From the NCBI GenBank assembly GCA_024734495.1, contig JALMQS010000843.1, positions 1 through 64,000 of the forward strand: DNA of 64,000 nt, read 5' to 3'. The first letter of the stretch is position 1; each line of letters opens with the position of its first letter. Shown here one piece after another: positions 31,460-43,223 of the stretch. The position numbers and the translations under genes were made by a program. The notes under the pieces are model-generated. The model did no database searches. It saw only the letters and a program-made list of their open reading frames with translations, and was not told the origin of the DNA. The DNA comes from Forficula auricularia. Taxonomy: Eukaryota > Arthropoda > Insecta > Dermaptera > Forficulidae.

Positions 31460-33780
31460 AAATTTCTTAATTTTCATATATAATAATATTTATAACGAAT
31501 TATTAGTGGGTTTTAAAATTAAAAAACTAATTACTTAATAAAAGGAAATTGAAAAAATATAATTATTAATCATATTGACATACACACATGTGAGTCAGGG
31601 CCGGATTAACCCACTTTGGGGCCATAGACATTTTCTTCTTACCGAGCCCTTTTCCAAACATTTTAGAATTCACAATAACCATATAAAAAAGCAAAATATT
31701 TATGTTTATTTATTTATTATATACAGTTGTCCAATAGAAAAGTAAAGACTTATTCAGAACGTTTTGTTCATCCTCAAAACTTGTTAATAGAGTTTTGGTT
31801 TCAACAAAATTATTAAAGCCGTTTTTAAGAAACCGATTCTATATAAATATACCATATATAATGCAATAAATGCTTATTTAGTGCGCCACGACCCCGAAAA
31901 CTTTGGGAACCACTATCCTAAACGTTAAAAACGTTTTGAGAAACCGATTCTATATAAATTTATATAGAAGAATTGCCCATTTAATAGTAAAAGGCAAGTG
32001 CGATTCAAACTCGTATACCAAGGGTTCTGTACCTTATATCATTCAAAATTCTTCAGATATCAAATAGGTTCCTTATTTGTCCTTAATAAGAATATAATTA
32101 GAGTTTTTTTTTTATAATTTTATGTTTAGCCATTTTTTAACCACAGGTACAAAAAGCACTTAAAAATTGCCATTTTAAAAATCTCTCAGAGTGTCATTTT
32201 TTAAGTGTATTAAATTTGACAAACTTCTATCTAAAACAAATAACGTGTATTATTTAAAAAAAATCCTATTTCAAACTATCTTGATTTATTTAATTATTAT
32301 AGACACTAACTGCTTAATTGAAAAGCATGTTTTTTAGGAAACAATTTTAATATGTTAATTTTTTATATATATTATAAGTCTATAAACATCCAGACATACA
32401 ATTCCGGTTCACTACGAATAATATACATTATCTTGCATAAAAAAAACATAGAATAAATAAATGAAAATTATTATGACAGACATACATTTAGAAGAAAGAT
32501 TAGAATTTTAACAAATTCTATTAATAAAATAAGCAAAAACAAGGAAATAATAAGAATATCCACTGATTCATGGTAACATTTTCAAATGAAGGTTTCAGAA
32601 AAAATAATACCTACATATATATAGTATTTATATATTTATTTATTGGATAAATAAGATTATCATTCTAAAGCAGAAGTTAGCCTAGATGATGATTCAGGAA
32701 ATTATACGCACCTACGTCATATTCTTGCTAGCGTAATTGGTACTTTACTTCACGGCTTAATTTATTTTGAAATCAAAATATGGAAATTTAATATAAAAAA
32801 GAAAATTTTTTCAAAGCTCAGTAAAAATTAATATTACTTCAGGGCTTGATTAAAAAATAAAAATAATAATAATAATACGCTGATGAAGCCATCCACATGA
32901 CTTTACTATACACATGGCCCCTCTCTTATATGTATAATATAATATTTAATAAAATAATTTATAATAATTTACGAAAGTATCCTCCCCCTTAATTTTCGGG
33001 CTATTAGAAATTGAACATAGGGGAAATAATATTAAGAAAGTATTTTTTGTTGGGAAATTTTGTTATTTTAAATTATTTTTGAATCCCTTCCCTCCCCCCT
33101 ATGTTTGGCTCAAGCAAGTTTACATAGTGAGTCATTTTCATAAAGTGCATTTTAGGAAATTTCGTACAAATCGATCAAAGGGTCTAGGAGTTCTATATAT
33201 AGTTTTATTTTTTGAGCCCCACACCACCCGATTTTGGTCCCCGAAAAAGTAATGACTCTCTTTTTTATAATTCGTAAGTGGTTCTTGCCACAACGCAATC
33301 TCGTGGTCAAAAATATAACTAAATCAAACGGGTAAGCTGCAATTATCAATCATGCCGAGGATAATTTTTTCAAAATTTAGATTTTAATTAATTCTCTTTA
33401 TAAAATAAAAATAAATATGACCCGGATATGTTAGGTTTTATTTTGACCACTAGTCAACGCTGTTTACCAAATGCCAGATATCAATAGGACCGATTTATAA
33501 AAAAGTCTAATCAGTTTTTAATCTGGGGGCACAGGGGGCAGTGCCCCGAGTTAAGTTCGATTCAATCTGGGGCGTTCACTGCCAGACTACCCTCTACAAG
33601 TCTACAGGAAGCAACTCGAGCCTCTGTAACTTCTCAATGGAAACCTCTACATGGCTGGATTGTTTTTCCACAATATTGGACCATAAGCTGAACTAAATTA
33701 CCAAATTTCATATTCCTATTGCTTATGCCCTGATAGCTCGCACACTCGCTCTAGAAGATTTCTCATAAAGACCAAGATTT
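31460..33780. other. AT-rich sequence with Helitron-body remnant; no gene
   Basis: 31490-31540 matches Helitron interior (ATTAGTGGGTTTTAAAATTA). 33520-33560 has GGGGGCACAGGGGGCAGTGC, a local GC hairpin. A degenerate tRNA-like piece may occur near 32005 (GTGCGATTCAAACTCG), but it is too weak to call. Confidence 0.3.
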
Positions 33781-33794
33781 CTTATAGACATCTT

Positions 33795-34016
33795 TTTTTT
33801 TTTTTTTTTTTATTTAATGTCACCGGGAACAAATCCCATTTAGACAGCACATAAGTAAAGTGTTAGTAGGGTTAGTGAGGAGCCGAGTTTTCAGCCGGTA
33901 GAAATTTTTATTTGCCAGCTAGGATCGAACCTCGGCCTCCCACTTCAACATCGTCATAATCGATCGATGCCGAAGCGAGGCCAATGCGTTAGCTGACTGA
34001 GTCAACCCGGCTCCCC
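33795..34016 (-). mobile_element. tRNA-derived SINE, second family
   Basis: It is flanked by the 12-bp TSD TATAGACATCTT (33783-33794, 34017-34028). Minus strand: GGGTTGACTCAGTCAGCTAA as A-box region, GAGGTTCGATCCTAGC as B-box arm, body ending CTAAATGGGATTTGTTCCCG and a long poly(A), seen as T-run on the plus strand. A 3'-end fragment of the same family lies at 41272-41343. Confidence 0.7.
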
Positions 34017-34463
34017 TATAGACATCTTAAAAACGTCTTAAACGCAACAACACCTGAATAAGACATCTTCTAGATAGATGGAGATGAATCAGGGTACCGT
34101 CCAAGTTAGAAGAAAACAAAAATAGGCTTTTTCATCAAAACTACTCATCAAAATTCTAGAGTAGGTATTTCTGCTGAACCTAGAATGCTGAAATTTGGCA
34201 TAGTGGTAGAGTTTGATGACAATTAAAGGGAAAAATCGAATTCACTTCTTCAGGACCTATAATGAAAAGGTGAAATTTATAGTCTCAATATTAACACATA
34301 GAGAAAATATAATGACTCTGGAATGCTATTATAAAACGTGGCATGTTGGTTGAATTTGGAGCATTAAAAAGGGTGAAATGGCAAAACTGGAACATTCCCT
34401 TCTTCAAGGCATAAATACCCATCTAACTTACAAATAGAAGTGAAACCCCAACATAAACATATA

Positions 34464-34839
34464 CAGTAGATGATCGATAATCAAATCAATCAAAAATCCG
34501 GACCCTCGATAATCCGGATTCAATTCCGGTGAAAAAAAGTTGAAGTGAATACATACATACATATTTGAGCTCTAAAAATGTATAAAGTGTACAGTATTCT
34601 GTAAATACATATGTATGTTCATTACATATATTAAGTATTTTCTTTCATTAAAATACATTATAAGTCCATATTAATCAATGATTTTATTTATCTGGTCCAA
34701 TTATTTAACCACTAAAGTGAATTATTAACGGTTTTAGCAAGTTTTCTTTTTGCTATGAACTCAAAGATTGGTACTTTTCGAAAATCCGGACATTTTGATA
34801 ATCCGATCACAATTAATCTGGATTATCGACGCTCTATTG
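34464..34839. mobile_element. pogo/Tigger-like MITE (376 bp)
   Basis: TA target duplication at both ends (34462-34463, 34840-34841). Left end CAGTAGATGATCGATAATC, right end GATTATCGACGCTCTATTG. Sub-terminal ATCCGGA repeats (AAAATCCGGAC on both sides) strengthen the inverted symmetry. There is no transposase. It resembles the larger element at 37991-38921 in end sequence. Confidence 0.65.
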
Positions 34840-35172
34840 TATGTGTAAAAAAAGACCAAGTTCGATTAATAAAAACCGGCAAAAAAGTAGTGAGATCTAA
34901 TGTGCTGCCAAGTTGAACATCATCAACTTATTAACTGAGTCAAGAATATATTCTTCAATTAAAAACATGTTTTTTATTTTACATGTCCATCTATATTAAT
35001 TGATTTTACATTTTTAGTTCAAATTATTTTCCTAAAACATTTTATGAATTATGTTACCATATCAAGTAAAAGCCAAGTTTTAGGAAAATAATTTCAACGA
35101 AAAATGTGAAATCAATTAATATAGATGTTCATATAAAATGAAAAACATTCCTTTTTAATTGAAGTTACTATA

Positions 35173-35512
35173 ATTAGTAGAGATTGTGGTGTTGGTGCAA
35201 GGTGAAACATCTTTAATAAAGATAAGAGTAAATAAATATTATATTTAATATTGATTTACTATGAGTTATGATTCTTGGTCACTTATTTCACATTAAAATT
35301 AAAAAATTAAAATATGTAAAAAATTTTCTTTTTCAATATATAGTTATTTTCTGTACTTCCTGAAGATGGGTTGATAGCCCGAAATATATATATTGAAAAA
35401 TAAAAATTTTTACATCTTTTAATTTTTTAATTTTAATGTCAAATAAGTGACCAAGAATCCTTAACTCATAGTAAATCAATATTAAATATAATATTTATTT
35501 ACTCTTATCTTT
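35173..35512. mobile_element. Penelope-like foldback with 15-bp TSD
   Basis: It is flanked by ATTGAAGTTACTATA (35158-35172, 35513-35527). After a GTGGTGTTGGTGCAAGGTG leader, inverted arms run about 35212-35345 and 35385-35512, sharing AAAGATAAGAGTAAATAAAT, TTGATTTACTATGAGTTA and TCTTGGTCACTT. A single hammerhead-like motif sits at the centre. A close relative is at 57186-57579. Confidence 0.62.
35360..35393 (+). ncRNA. hammerhead-like motif
   Basis: CTGAAGA (35360-35366), extra T, stem GGG/CCC with TTGATAG between, GAA (35381-35383), then an AT-alternating self-complementary stretch. The cleavage triplet is less clear than in the other families. Confidence 0.42.
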
Positions 35513-35529
35513 ATTGAAGTTACTATATA

Positions 35530-36450
35530 TTCTCGACTCATTTTGATATAAGAACACTCGCTATGCGATTCCGAATCTCACTTGTCCAGTACTTTTTTTT
35601 ATTTATTTACCCGTTAGAGCTAGATCTTCTCTTCTACTTGTTCTTCAAACTTACTTGAACTATAATTTACCAAGAGCTTAGCTTTAGCGTCTATGCTAAA
35701 AATACTATCTGGAATCGAATGCGTGTTGCAGCTAAAATGCAGAGTTGCATTTGCCATTGGGTCATTAAATAAAATTTACTCAAGGCGGGGGCGACACACA
35801 CACACTCACACATAGAGAGATAGACAACCCTCCCCTCCAACCGCTTCCTTTAACTATTCTCAATCTTTCTCCTTTATCTCTAGTTCTATTTGGAGTCTGC
35901 CTAGACAAATGGCAAGGGCAGCGCGCAAGCGACAACCTTGGACACTCATCACACATAATTTATGGATGTCTATATGTATTTTTTAAACTAGCCTACTATT
36001 CGATAGACAAGAGGAGCACAAAGAAAAATAAATTAACTATTTGATTTTACAGATTTTAAAATTAAAATAAAAAAATAAATCAATGAGAATGTTCTCTCCT
36101 TGATATATATATATATATTGTCTCTTATGTTTTCTTTAAAGTTTTTTGAATCGGCAGTATTTTTTCAAGTATAAATTTTTGACATAATCTGGTGATTTCA
36201 TTGGTCGAAAATTCACCATCTTGGTTTTTTCAACTTCAAAATGCTTTGCTTTACAATAATATTTTCATATTGTATTCATTTTCCCCAGATAATGAGATTC
36301 TATTATATTTTATTTGTTGTAATTAGAAATTGCGGATTTATTTTATAAATTGTATTATATACTAAACTGTTTGTGGGATATAAAAAGATTAAATTTAAAT
36401 TTTCAGAAAAAATTCAATTAGAGTTTTTTTATTAGTACTTTTTTTTTTGT
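35530..36450. other. unique sequence with a GC-richer patch (35640-35960)
   Basis: The patch includes an (AC)n tract and pyrimidine-rich runs but no open frame with splice sites. It may be regulatory. The rest is AT-rich. Confidence 0.3.
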
Positions 36451-36454
36451 TTTG

Positions 36455-37150
36455 TCAAAATGTCTGTTAGTTAGTTAGTTAGTTAGTTAGTCTGTGAGTT
36501 ACCAAATTTGTAGACGAGCTAGCTCAAAAACTAGTGTGAATATCGAAAACAAATTTCACACGACCCAAAATAAAGGGGGAGTCGGGGGGGGATTAAAAAT
36601 TAAAAATCTAGGTCGTTTGAGCAAACTCAACCAAATATTGTATACATAATCAGTGGACCCCCCAGAAGTCTAAAAATGCAAAATCTAACCACCCAAAATG
36701 GGGGGGGGGGGGCGGAGGGTCAAAAAATGAAAATCTTTGCCATTTACCAAACTCAACCAAATTTTGTATACATAATCAGTGGGTCCCAGGAGTCTAAAAA
36801 TGCAAAAATTAACCGCCCGAAATGGGGGGGGGGGGCGGAGGGTCAAAAAATGAAAATCTTGGCCATTTACCAAACTCAACCAAATTTTGTATACATAATC
36901 AGTGGGTCCCCAGAAGTCTAAAAATGCAAAAACTAACCGCCCGAAATGGGGGGGTCAAAAAATGAAAATCTTTGCCATTTACCAAACTCAACCAAATTTT
37001 ATATACATAATCAGTGAGTCCCAGGAGTCTAAAAATGCAAAAACTAACCCCCCTACATGATTATATATAATTTTATTAAATATTAAATATAAGTGAGGGG
37101 ACAGGTTGTATGGTAAAGTCAAGTGGATGGCCACATCTGAACACGTCAGC
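36455..37150 (+). repeat. element with four tandem 111-125-bp units carrying poly(G)
   Basis: A (GTTA)n tract (about 36463-36490) and AGCTAGCTCAAAAACTAG lead into four units containing CCAAACTCAACCAAATTTTG, TATACATAATCAGTGGG, AGTCTAAAAATGCAAAA and CCGCCCGAAATGGGG plus a run of 7-13 G and CGGAGGGTC. After the last unit come AAGTCAAGTGGATGGCCACA and ACACGTCAGCTTA. An inverted copy with two units lies at 53150-53600. Open frames on both strands here follow the repeat. Confidence 0.7.
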
Positions 37151-37159
37151 TTATTTTTA

Positions 37160-37985
37160 ATTGCAATTACATTCAAAATATTGTGCCCAGTGATATGTCT
37201 TGATGATGGCCGGAAAGTTGGTGTAATACGTTTGCAAAAAATAAATTTTATTTCAATTTTATTTTATTTTAACTGCCAATAAAAATAGACCTTTTTACCT
37301 GAATTTAAAATTAAAAATAATATTAATATATCGCTTTTAACTGAAGCAAACAATTAGCGATCAAAGGTCGGCGTTCGAGGTACTATATTCTAAAGCAAAA
37401 AAATCTTGGTTTTTAAATTTTTAAAATCAATTGAAAATTAACAGAGACACCGTGATGCAACGCTGAAGTTTTTTTTTAGTATGTAATCTAAATTGAGTTT
37501 ATTTTTATTATTCTCTATTTACATACTTATAGAGAATGGTGACATTTGAAATCTAAAAATAACTTAAAAGTCAATTTTCGTTAAAATATTTAAGTATTAA
37601 TAAAAAAAAAACGAAACGTTATATCCCCGAGAACGTAAATAGAAAGAATCAATTCAAATTGACTGTCAAATACAACAAATTATATAAATTTCAACCCGAT
37701 TGAAAGGTTAGAAGAGATATTTTTTTAAAATATATATTTAGAAATTTTATATATTTATAGGTATATAATTTTTATTATATTGCCAGTAAAAACTTTTTCA
37801 TGACTCGGTACGGTCTCTGTAGAGCGGAAGTATCAATTAGAAGACCCTTCCTACTAATAAATTTAAATACAATAAAGTATTCAAAATTAGTTTTCTGATT
37901 TAATTAATTAATTTACTATAATTTCAATTTATTAATTTTAGTATATAATAATATTTGTAATGAATGTCCCCAAAACAAACCTCTT
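37160..37985. other. AT-rich sequence, nothing recognised
   Basis: No gene, splice pattern or known repeat is visible. Confidence 0.4.
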
Positions 37986-37990
37986 TTATA

Positions 37991-38921
37991 CAGTAGACTC
38001 TCGATAATTCGAATTTATAGGGACCAAACAAAAAATTCGAATTATCAAGTTTTTCGAAATAGTGAGAGTTCGAATTAAAGAGGGGCTGAAAGTAAAAATT
38101 CGAATTGTAGAAAGTTACATTTTATTAAAGAAATCTGTGTACATATATGTCATTGTATAAGATTGTGAATGCTGGTAGAAACAAAAATACATATTATAAT
38201 AATACATGTGGATCAATTTATTTATTATAAAAAAAGTTATATCATTTCTTCATAAAAAATCGGTTATTTTCGTTTGGGTCGCTTGGTTGGCTGCAATCTG
38301 GTCCACAGCATTTTCCAAAGTGCTCACTGCTTTGAACACACAACCAGTTGGATGTTATCCATTTCGGATCGGACTGTTCGAAAAAACGACGCAACCCTCT
38401 TAAAAAAAGGGCGCTTCCTTAGAAGACACCATCGGAACATCGTCGTCTTCATCTTCACTGTCAGAAATCTGTTGATTGACCACAATTGACTGTTTCATAA
38501 TGTCTTCATCAGACAATGTACCCGCTGTGGCAACATTATTGTCAATATTAACATAATCATTGAAAGTTATGGGAACCTCTGGAAGTCTGTTCCAAGCACT
38601 CAAAAGAGGTCCCTCATCTTGCAGATCCTGTTGAACCATATCATTTCCTTCCTTGCATTCCTGACGTACAGGGCCCATTTTAAGGCTGAAACTGCACTAA
38701 AGCATGAAAGCGTGATGTAACATGAATCATAGACATTGGAAGGAGGTAAGTTCTTGGAAAAATTGTGGAGTGGGCCGGTCTAGCTTCACTTCGATTTATA
38801 GAGGGGACCAAAATACATTGATTTTCTTCGAGTTATAGAGGTTCTCTCGGGGGACCGAGGGTTTTCTTCGAATTATAGAGGTTTTCGAATTACCGAGGTT
38901 CGATTTATCGAGAGCCTACTG
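37991..38921. mobile_element. pogo/Tigger-like DNA transposon, internally deleted
   Basis: TA duplication at 37989-37990 and 38922-38923. Left terminus CAGTAGACTCTCGATAATTC, right terminus (inverse) CAGTAGGCTCTCGATAAATC. Sub-terminal CGAATTAT and ATAGAGG words recur on both sides. A minus-strand fragment of the transposase C-terminus remains inside. At 931 bp it has lost the DNA-binding and DDE catalytic parts of a typical 2-kb element. Confidence 0.78.
38250..38678 (-). pseudogene. pogo/Tigger transposase, C-terminal remnant
   Basis: From about 38678 the frame reads 92 residues, with WNRLPEVPITFNDYV, NNVATAGTLSDEDI and an acidic DSEDEDDD tract, the usual tail of Tigger/jerky-type transposases. 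A frameshift near 38400 ends it. In another frame the conserved end resumes (LENAVDQIAANQATQTKITD) to a stop at 38250-38252. The N-terminal helix-turn-helix domains and the DDE triad are absent, so it cannot be active. The plus-strand open frames 38206-38489 are shadows. Confidence 0.7.
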
Positions 38922-39224
38922 TATTATACACCAATCTGCTAACTGGCCTAGTATTATATTAAAATATAAATGGAGAATTTTCTGGTCTAGGTAGGTATTG
39001 TGGGAGAATTCAAAAATTTTAATTTTTACGGAATCCCACTCATTTCGGGTCACTATCAATTTAATGGAGATGGTCGTTTAAATCAATTTTTGTTTTAAAT
39101 TTTATTTTATTTATTTATTACACATTTATTTTATTTTTCACAAATACCTAAAGAAGAAAGACGAATTAAATCTTTTTGATTACACCTATTTTAGATATTA
39201 ACCTTAAAAATGATTAATTCTTTA

Positions 39225-39365
39225 ATTATTATTTATTTATTTACCATTTTAAGTAAATAGTACCTACCAATTCATTTTTTCAAACCCCTGTTCATAGGCA
39301 ACCGAAATGCCGCTTGTAGAAACTTCTCATTGTCAATAAGAAATTCTAATCAGAAATTAGTTATA
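39225..39365 (+). repeat. dispersed repeat (copy with 43765-43900)
   Basis: It shares CAAACCCCTGTTCATAGGCA, ACCRAAATGCC and GGTAGAAACTT-type sequence, in the same orientation, with 43765-43900. Class unknown. Confidence 0.5.
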
Positions 39366-39530
39366 AAGTGTGACCATTCACATTGCTTTGTAATAATCTG
39401 CCCCCCCCCCTCACCTATTATAATTTTTTTTTAATTAAAGTTACCCGAAGAAATGACCCTGACATATCGTTATTGTCAATCTGTGAATTTCATCCAAATA
39501 GTTAGAGACGTTTTCGATAAACCAATTAGG

Positions 39531-39920
39531 TATGTTTCAGTAAAACCCGTTATTTTTAGGAAGTTCTTACTAGTTAAAACACGTTTCACTGAATACCTTT
39601 GTGCCAACTAGAGTTTACTGATGTTTGTTGAGTTTGGTTCAAAGGTCTAGAATCTTCATTATGACATTCCGCCTCATTTTGGGTGTTTATTTTCAAAAGA
39701 TTTTAAACGAAAATGTCCAAAATTACATCCTCTACAACTTTGCTTCAAATTTTTGATATAATCGATTAAATTTTTTGAAAATAAACACCCCAAAATGATG
39801 CGGAAGGTCAAAAATGAAGATTCTAGTTGAACCAATCTCAACGAACTCTAGTTGGCACAAAGGTATTCACTATTCAGTGAACCGCGTTTTTACTAAATAC
39901 GGGTTTTTACTGCAACATAT
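39531..39920. mobile_element. foldback/MITE with about 150-bp inverted arms
   Basis: The ends are TATGTTTCAGTAAAACCCG and its inverse CGGGTTTTTACTGCAACATA. The arms continue inward with TGCCAACTAGAGTT, AGAATCTTCAT and CATTTTGGGGTGTTTATTTT around a centre near 39735. No ORF. TSD not resolved. Confidence 0.6.
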
Positions 39921-39924
39921 ATAC

Positions 39925-40690
39925 CTATATACAAGAATTGCTCATTTAATAATATAAGACTAGTCTAATAATAGTTGTTTATCATTTGGTGATGTTGGGG
40001 ATTTTTTTAAATATCAGTTTTATACTGTTGATGCACACACCCCGTATAGAATAGTGAAATATTTTTTGAAAATTATTTTTCATAATATTATTCTATTTAC
40101 TTAAATAGTATTACCTCATTTGTTGTTGTTGATATAAAACATTAATTTTTTTAATTATTGCCAACTGAATTTTCTTTTTAATTTCGTTATTATTTTTTAT
40201 TTTTTAATGTGTGCTGACTCGCCAGTATTCCTTGATGATTTCACCTGCACAGTTTACTTGTCATAATTTTCTATTATTCTATATTAAAAACTCGGCCGGA
40301 TTACGTTACACACCCAGCATTGAAATTGTCTTTGTCGTAATACATACGTACACCACCTGTTTATATTAAGAAAAGAGATATGAAATAATATTATTTTTAA
40401 TTCAAAATACTGAATGAATCATACAATTTTTTTTATTCAATATTCATCATAATGTTTTATATGAAATAATTTTTTTCTTGATTATATTTCTTCTATCTAA
40501 ATCGAACTTTTCTTATTAGGAAAGTTGATATATAATTACTTATATATATATAAATTAAATGAATTTTATTTCAAATAATTGTAGACAATATTTTGATAGA
40601 GAGATAGAAAAAGTCAATAAATTTAATTAAAACTTTTTATTTTTATTTTAATGGTGGGTCTTACTAGTTTTTTTGGAAGAGTGTGTTTTA
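39925..40690. other. AT-rich sequence, nothing recognised
   Basis: No gene or recognisable repeat. Confidence 0.4.
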
Positions 40691-41064
40691 ATCTATACTA
40701 AAAGTTGGTTGGTTTGTTTGAGGAAGTAAATCTCAGGAAATACTAACTCGATTTGAAAAATTATTTTTGAATTAGATAGGCCGTTTATTGGGGAAAGTTC
40801 TAAGCTATTATATCTTCATGCTATGACCCTGTGGTACCGCTTTTCGGTCCCCTCAAGCCTCTTACTTTGGTAACCAACACCAGTGTTTTAGTTTACTCAA
40901 ATTCTTTCCTTTTAATTTTTAAATGAAATTATATAAAAAAAAAATTAAAAACATTTTTATTTTAGTTTAATTCTGCAAACTTTTCCCTATAAAAATAAAA
41001 TAAAATAAAATTTATTTCCCAAAAAACAATGGAGATAGAGACGGGGGGCGGATGAGGAGGAGGG

Positions 41065-41265
41065 AAAAATATGGAATTTGAATAATTATCGGAAAAGGTT
41101 TTTTATTTAATTAGTTTTTTCCTCTTATTAAAAACAAGGACTACAAAGATGATCAAGGACAGTCGATGGTAGAGAAGTAATCTCCGAAGTCGAAGCTCAA
41201 ACACAATGTATGCATAAATTCATGTAAAATAATTGGTTTAATAAAATTTATAAAAAAAAAAACAA
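41065..41265 (+). mobile_element. 200-bp poly(A) retroposon, copy 10
   Basis: Full family signature, with AATAATTATCGGAAAAGG at the start and 10 A at the end. Nested in the Helitron. Confidence 0.62.
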
Positions 41266-41271
41266 TGAATT

Positions 41272-41343
41272 AATTTTTTTTTTTTTATTTATTTATTGTC
41301 ACCGGGAACAAAGCCCATTTAGACAGCACATAAATAGAGTGTT
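41272..41343 (-). mobile_element. SINE 3'-end fragment (family of 33795)
   Basis: T-run followed by TGTCACCGGGAACAAAGCCC and ATTTAGACAGCACATAA, matching the 3' end of the SINE at 33795. The tRNA head is missing. Confidence 0.55.
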
Positions 41344-41702
41344 AATTCTTTTCATTTGATTAAAAATTCAGAAAACTTTTCTTTATAAAAATAAAAAAAA
41401 AAGCAATTAAAATTGACTACTAGATTAGGTAAAATTGAGAGTGTTTGGAGATGGGGGGCGGAGAGAAGGTTCAGGAGGCCGGGGTGAGGGTCTAGGGGGC
41501 GTAGCCTTGCTAGCAAGACAACCGCCGAAGGCGGGCCTTGCAGCTAGTTATTAAATATATGTAATTTATTGATTGATTTTCATATTAAATATATACAATT
41601 CTTTTATAAATACAATCTCAAAATGTTTATTAAAAATCCGAAATTTTAGAGAATTTCTCCCGTTGGAATTTTGGAAAAATAGTTACTTTAAATAGAAAAT
41701 CT

Positions 41703-41864
41703 ATCTATCTATACTTAATCGGATTGCGCGACGACGCCTAAGTGATTTTTTTAATTTTAATACCCATAATAATAAATAAATCGTTCATGACTAATAAAAT
41801 TTATTAATATTATAGGAAATTTTAAAACTGCGGAGTCCAGGGAAGGCGGGCTTCGCATCTTGTA
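41703..41864 (+). mobile_element. miniature Helitron, degraded 3' end
   Basis: 5' TCTATCTATACTTAATCGG and GCGCGACGACGCC, body with TTAATTTTAATACCC, 3' GGCGGGCTTCGCATCTTG, where the CTRR end is mutated. About 160 bp. Confidence 0.52.
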
Positions 41865-41869
41865 TAAAT

Positions 41870-42923
41870 ATAATTGAAAATATTAAAAAAAAACTTATTT
41901 TAAAAATTATTTATCGCAATTTTAAACAACAAATATTCAATTAACAAAAAGTCATATTTGGAGGGTTTTTCTAATATATTTATATCAAAATTTTTTATTT
42001 TTATTCGAAGTAATTTAGTCGCTATATCTGTATAGTAGTATTGTTTATTTTGAAAAAATCTCTTGTTTAAAGTTGCTTTGTATTTCCTTTTTTAAACAAC
42101 TATTTTTCTAAATTTCCATTAATAAAGAGAGAATATCTCCAGAAAAATTTGGGATTTTTAGTAAGCGTTTTGAGACTGTTTTTATAAAAGTTTATATTAC
42201 TGTACACCGCCGAGAACGCCCGAAAAATACCGAAAATGCCCCGAAGACATTTTGACAAGATAAAGACAAATATATTTTAATGTAAATATGATTTTTAAAA
42301 AATCCTTAAGAGAGAATAAACCCCGCTGTACACGAGGCTATTTCCTCTACCTATTTTTGTGATGGGGGCTCTGGTTTGCAATTTAGAGGCCTGTCGGGTT
42401 CGAAATGGCGTCACTGGTGGCTGTCTTTCTGGCTAGCTTGCTTGATTGATTTAAAAGAAAGGACATGTTCTATGAATGATCCTGGGATGCTTTTGAATGG
42501 GAGCATGTAGACAAAAAATTATTAAAATAAGCCCCGTGTGCAGCAGCCTTAAGAAAGGAAAAAAATATTTATTCTTTTAGGGTTCTCTGCTAAAAATAAA
42601 ATGGAACCCTAATAGTGTCGCTAACAAGATTTTATTTAATCTTTTATTCTTTATTCCTTTTTCGTATTTAATGATGTTGTTATAGAAGACAATTATTTGT
42701 CATTTGGTACTTGAGCTTTGTGTTAATGCCGTTAAGGAAATTTCCGATCAGTGTGAGTGAGAACGCAATATATATAGATGTTTTGAATAAGTTAGCAATC
42801 GATAAGATGTTCAGAGATATAGAGAGATAGAAATTTACCTGAGTTACGTCACACTTTTAATTCAATTGACATAATTGTCTTAAGCTGTTGCATAAGTACA
42901 AACATTCTGTTCTACATATAGAC

Positions 42924-42960
<37 letters not shown>

Positions 42961-43020
42961 TTAAGTATTCATATTCATCCCGTTCTAATTTATTCACTTA
43001 ATTAATGCGTTTTTTCTCTG
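41870..43020. other. AT-rich intronic or intergenic sequence
   Basis: A GC-richer patch at 42330-42480 contains a short ATG frame (14 codons) with no support. A (TA)n lies at about 42927-42958. The T-rich acceptor tract for the microexon starts near 43005. Confidence 0.35.
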
Positions 43021-43030
43021 CTTGTTATAG

Positions 43031-43060
43031 GGATATTTTCCTGGACCTGCACCAGACAAA
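43031..43060 (+). CDS. candidate 30-nt microexon, unknown gene
   Basis: Upstream is a strong polypyrimidine tract ending in TTATAG (43025-43030), with ATTAATG-type branch-point sequence about 30 nt before. Downstream is a consensus donor, GTGAGTAAAA (43061). The exon is exactly 30 nt, so it can be skipped without changing frame. All three frames are open; frame 1 reads GYFPGPAPDK. It is GC-richer than its flanks, has no copies in the window and carries no TE signature. No gene was recognised. The nearest other exon is on the opposite strand, so the host gene must extend outside with long introns. Confidence 0.45.
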
Positions 43061-43223
43061 GTGAGTAAAAAAATTACACACACTCCTATCTAATTATATA
43101 TTCAAGAAGATAAAGAAATTATCGTATAATTTCTACGTATCTATCGAGAAAATAATTAAAATTTTCTTTTTGATTTCTTCGTTTAAAAAAAAAATTCCAA
43201 ATTTAGCTATAGTTCCCGAAGGC

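Larger units (their letters stand above)
40692..41547 (+). mobile_element. Helitron/Helentron-type element with nested insertions
   Basis: It begins TCTATACTAAAAGTTGG after an A (40691) and ends with hairpin CCGCCGAAGGCGG, GCCTTGCAG, CTAG (41544-41547) before T. Early sequence GATTTGAAAAATTATTTTTG and GATAGGCCGTTTATTGGGG resembles text common in invertebrate Helentrons. Two retroposons interrupt it (41065-41265 and 41272-41343). No replicase/helicase coding remains. Confidence 0.62.

Noticed and set aside
36676..36921. 81-codon open frame in the poly(G) repeat
   Set aside because: It spans two tandem units and the peptide is simply duplicated; the opposite strand is equally open.
42400..42475. 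Short ATG frame after an acceptor-like TTTAG
   Set aside because: Only 14 codons, no donor, no conservation evidence.
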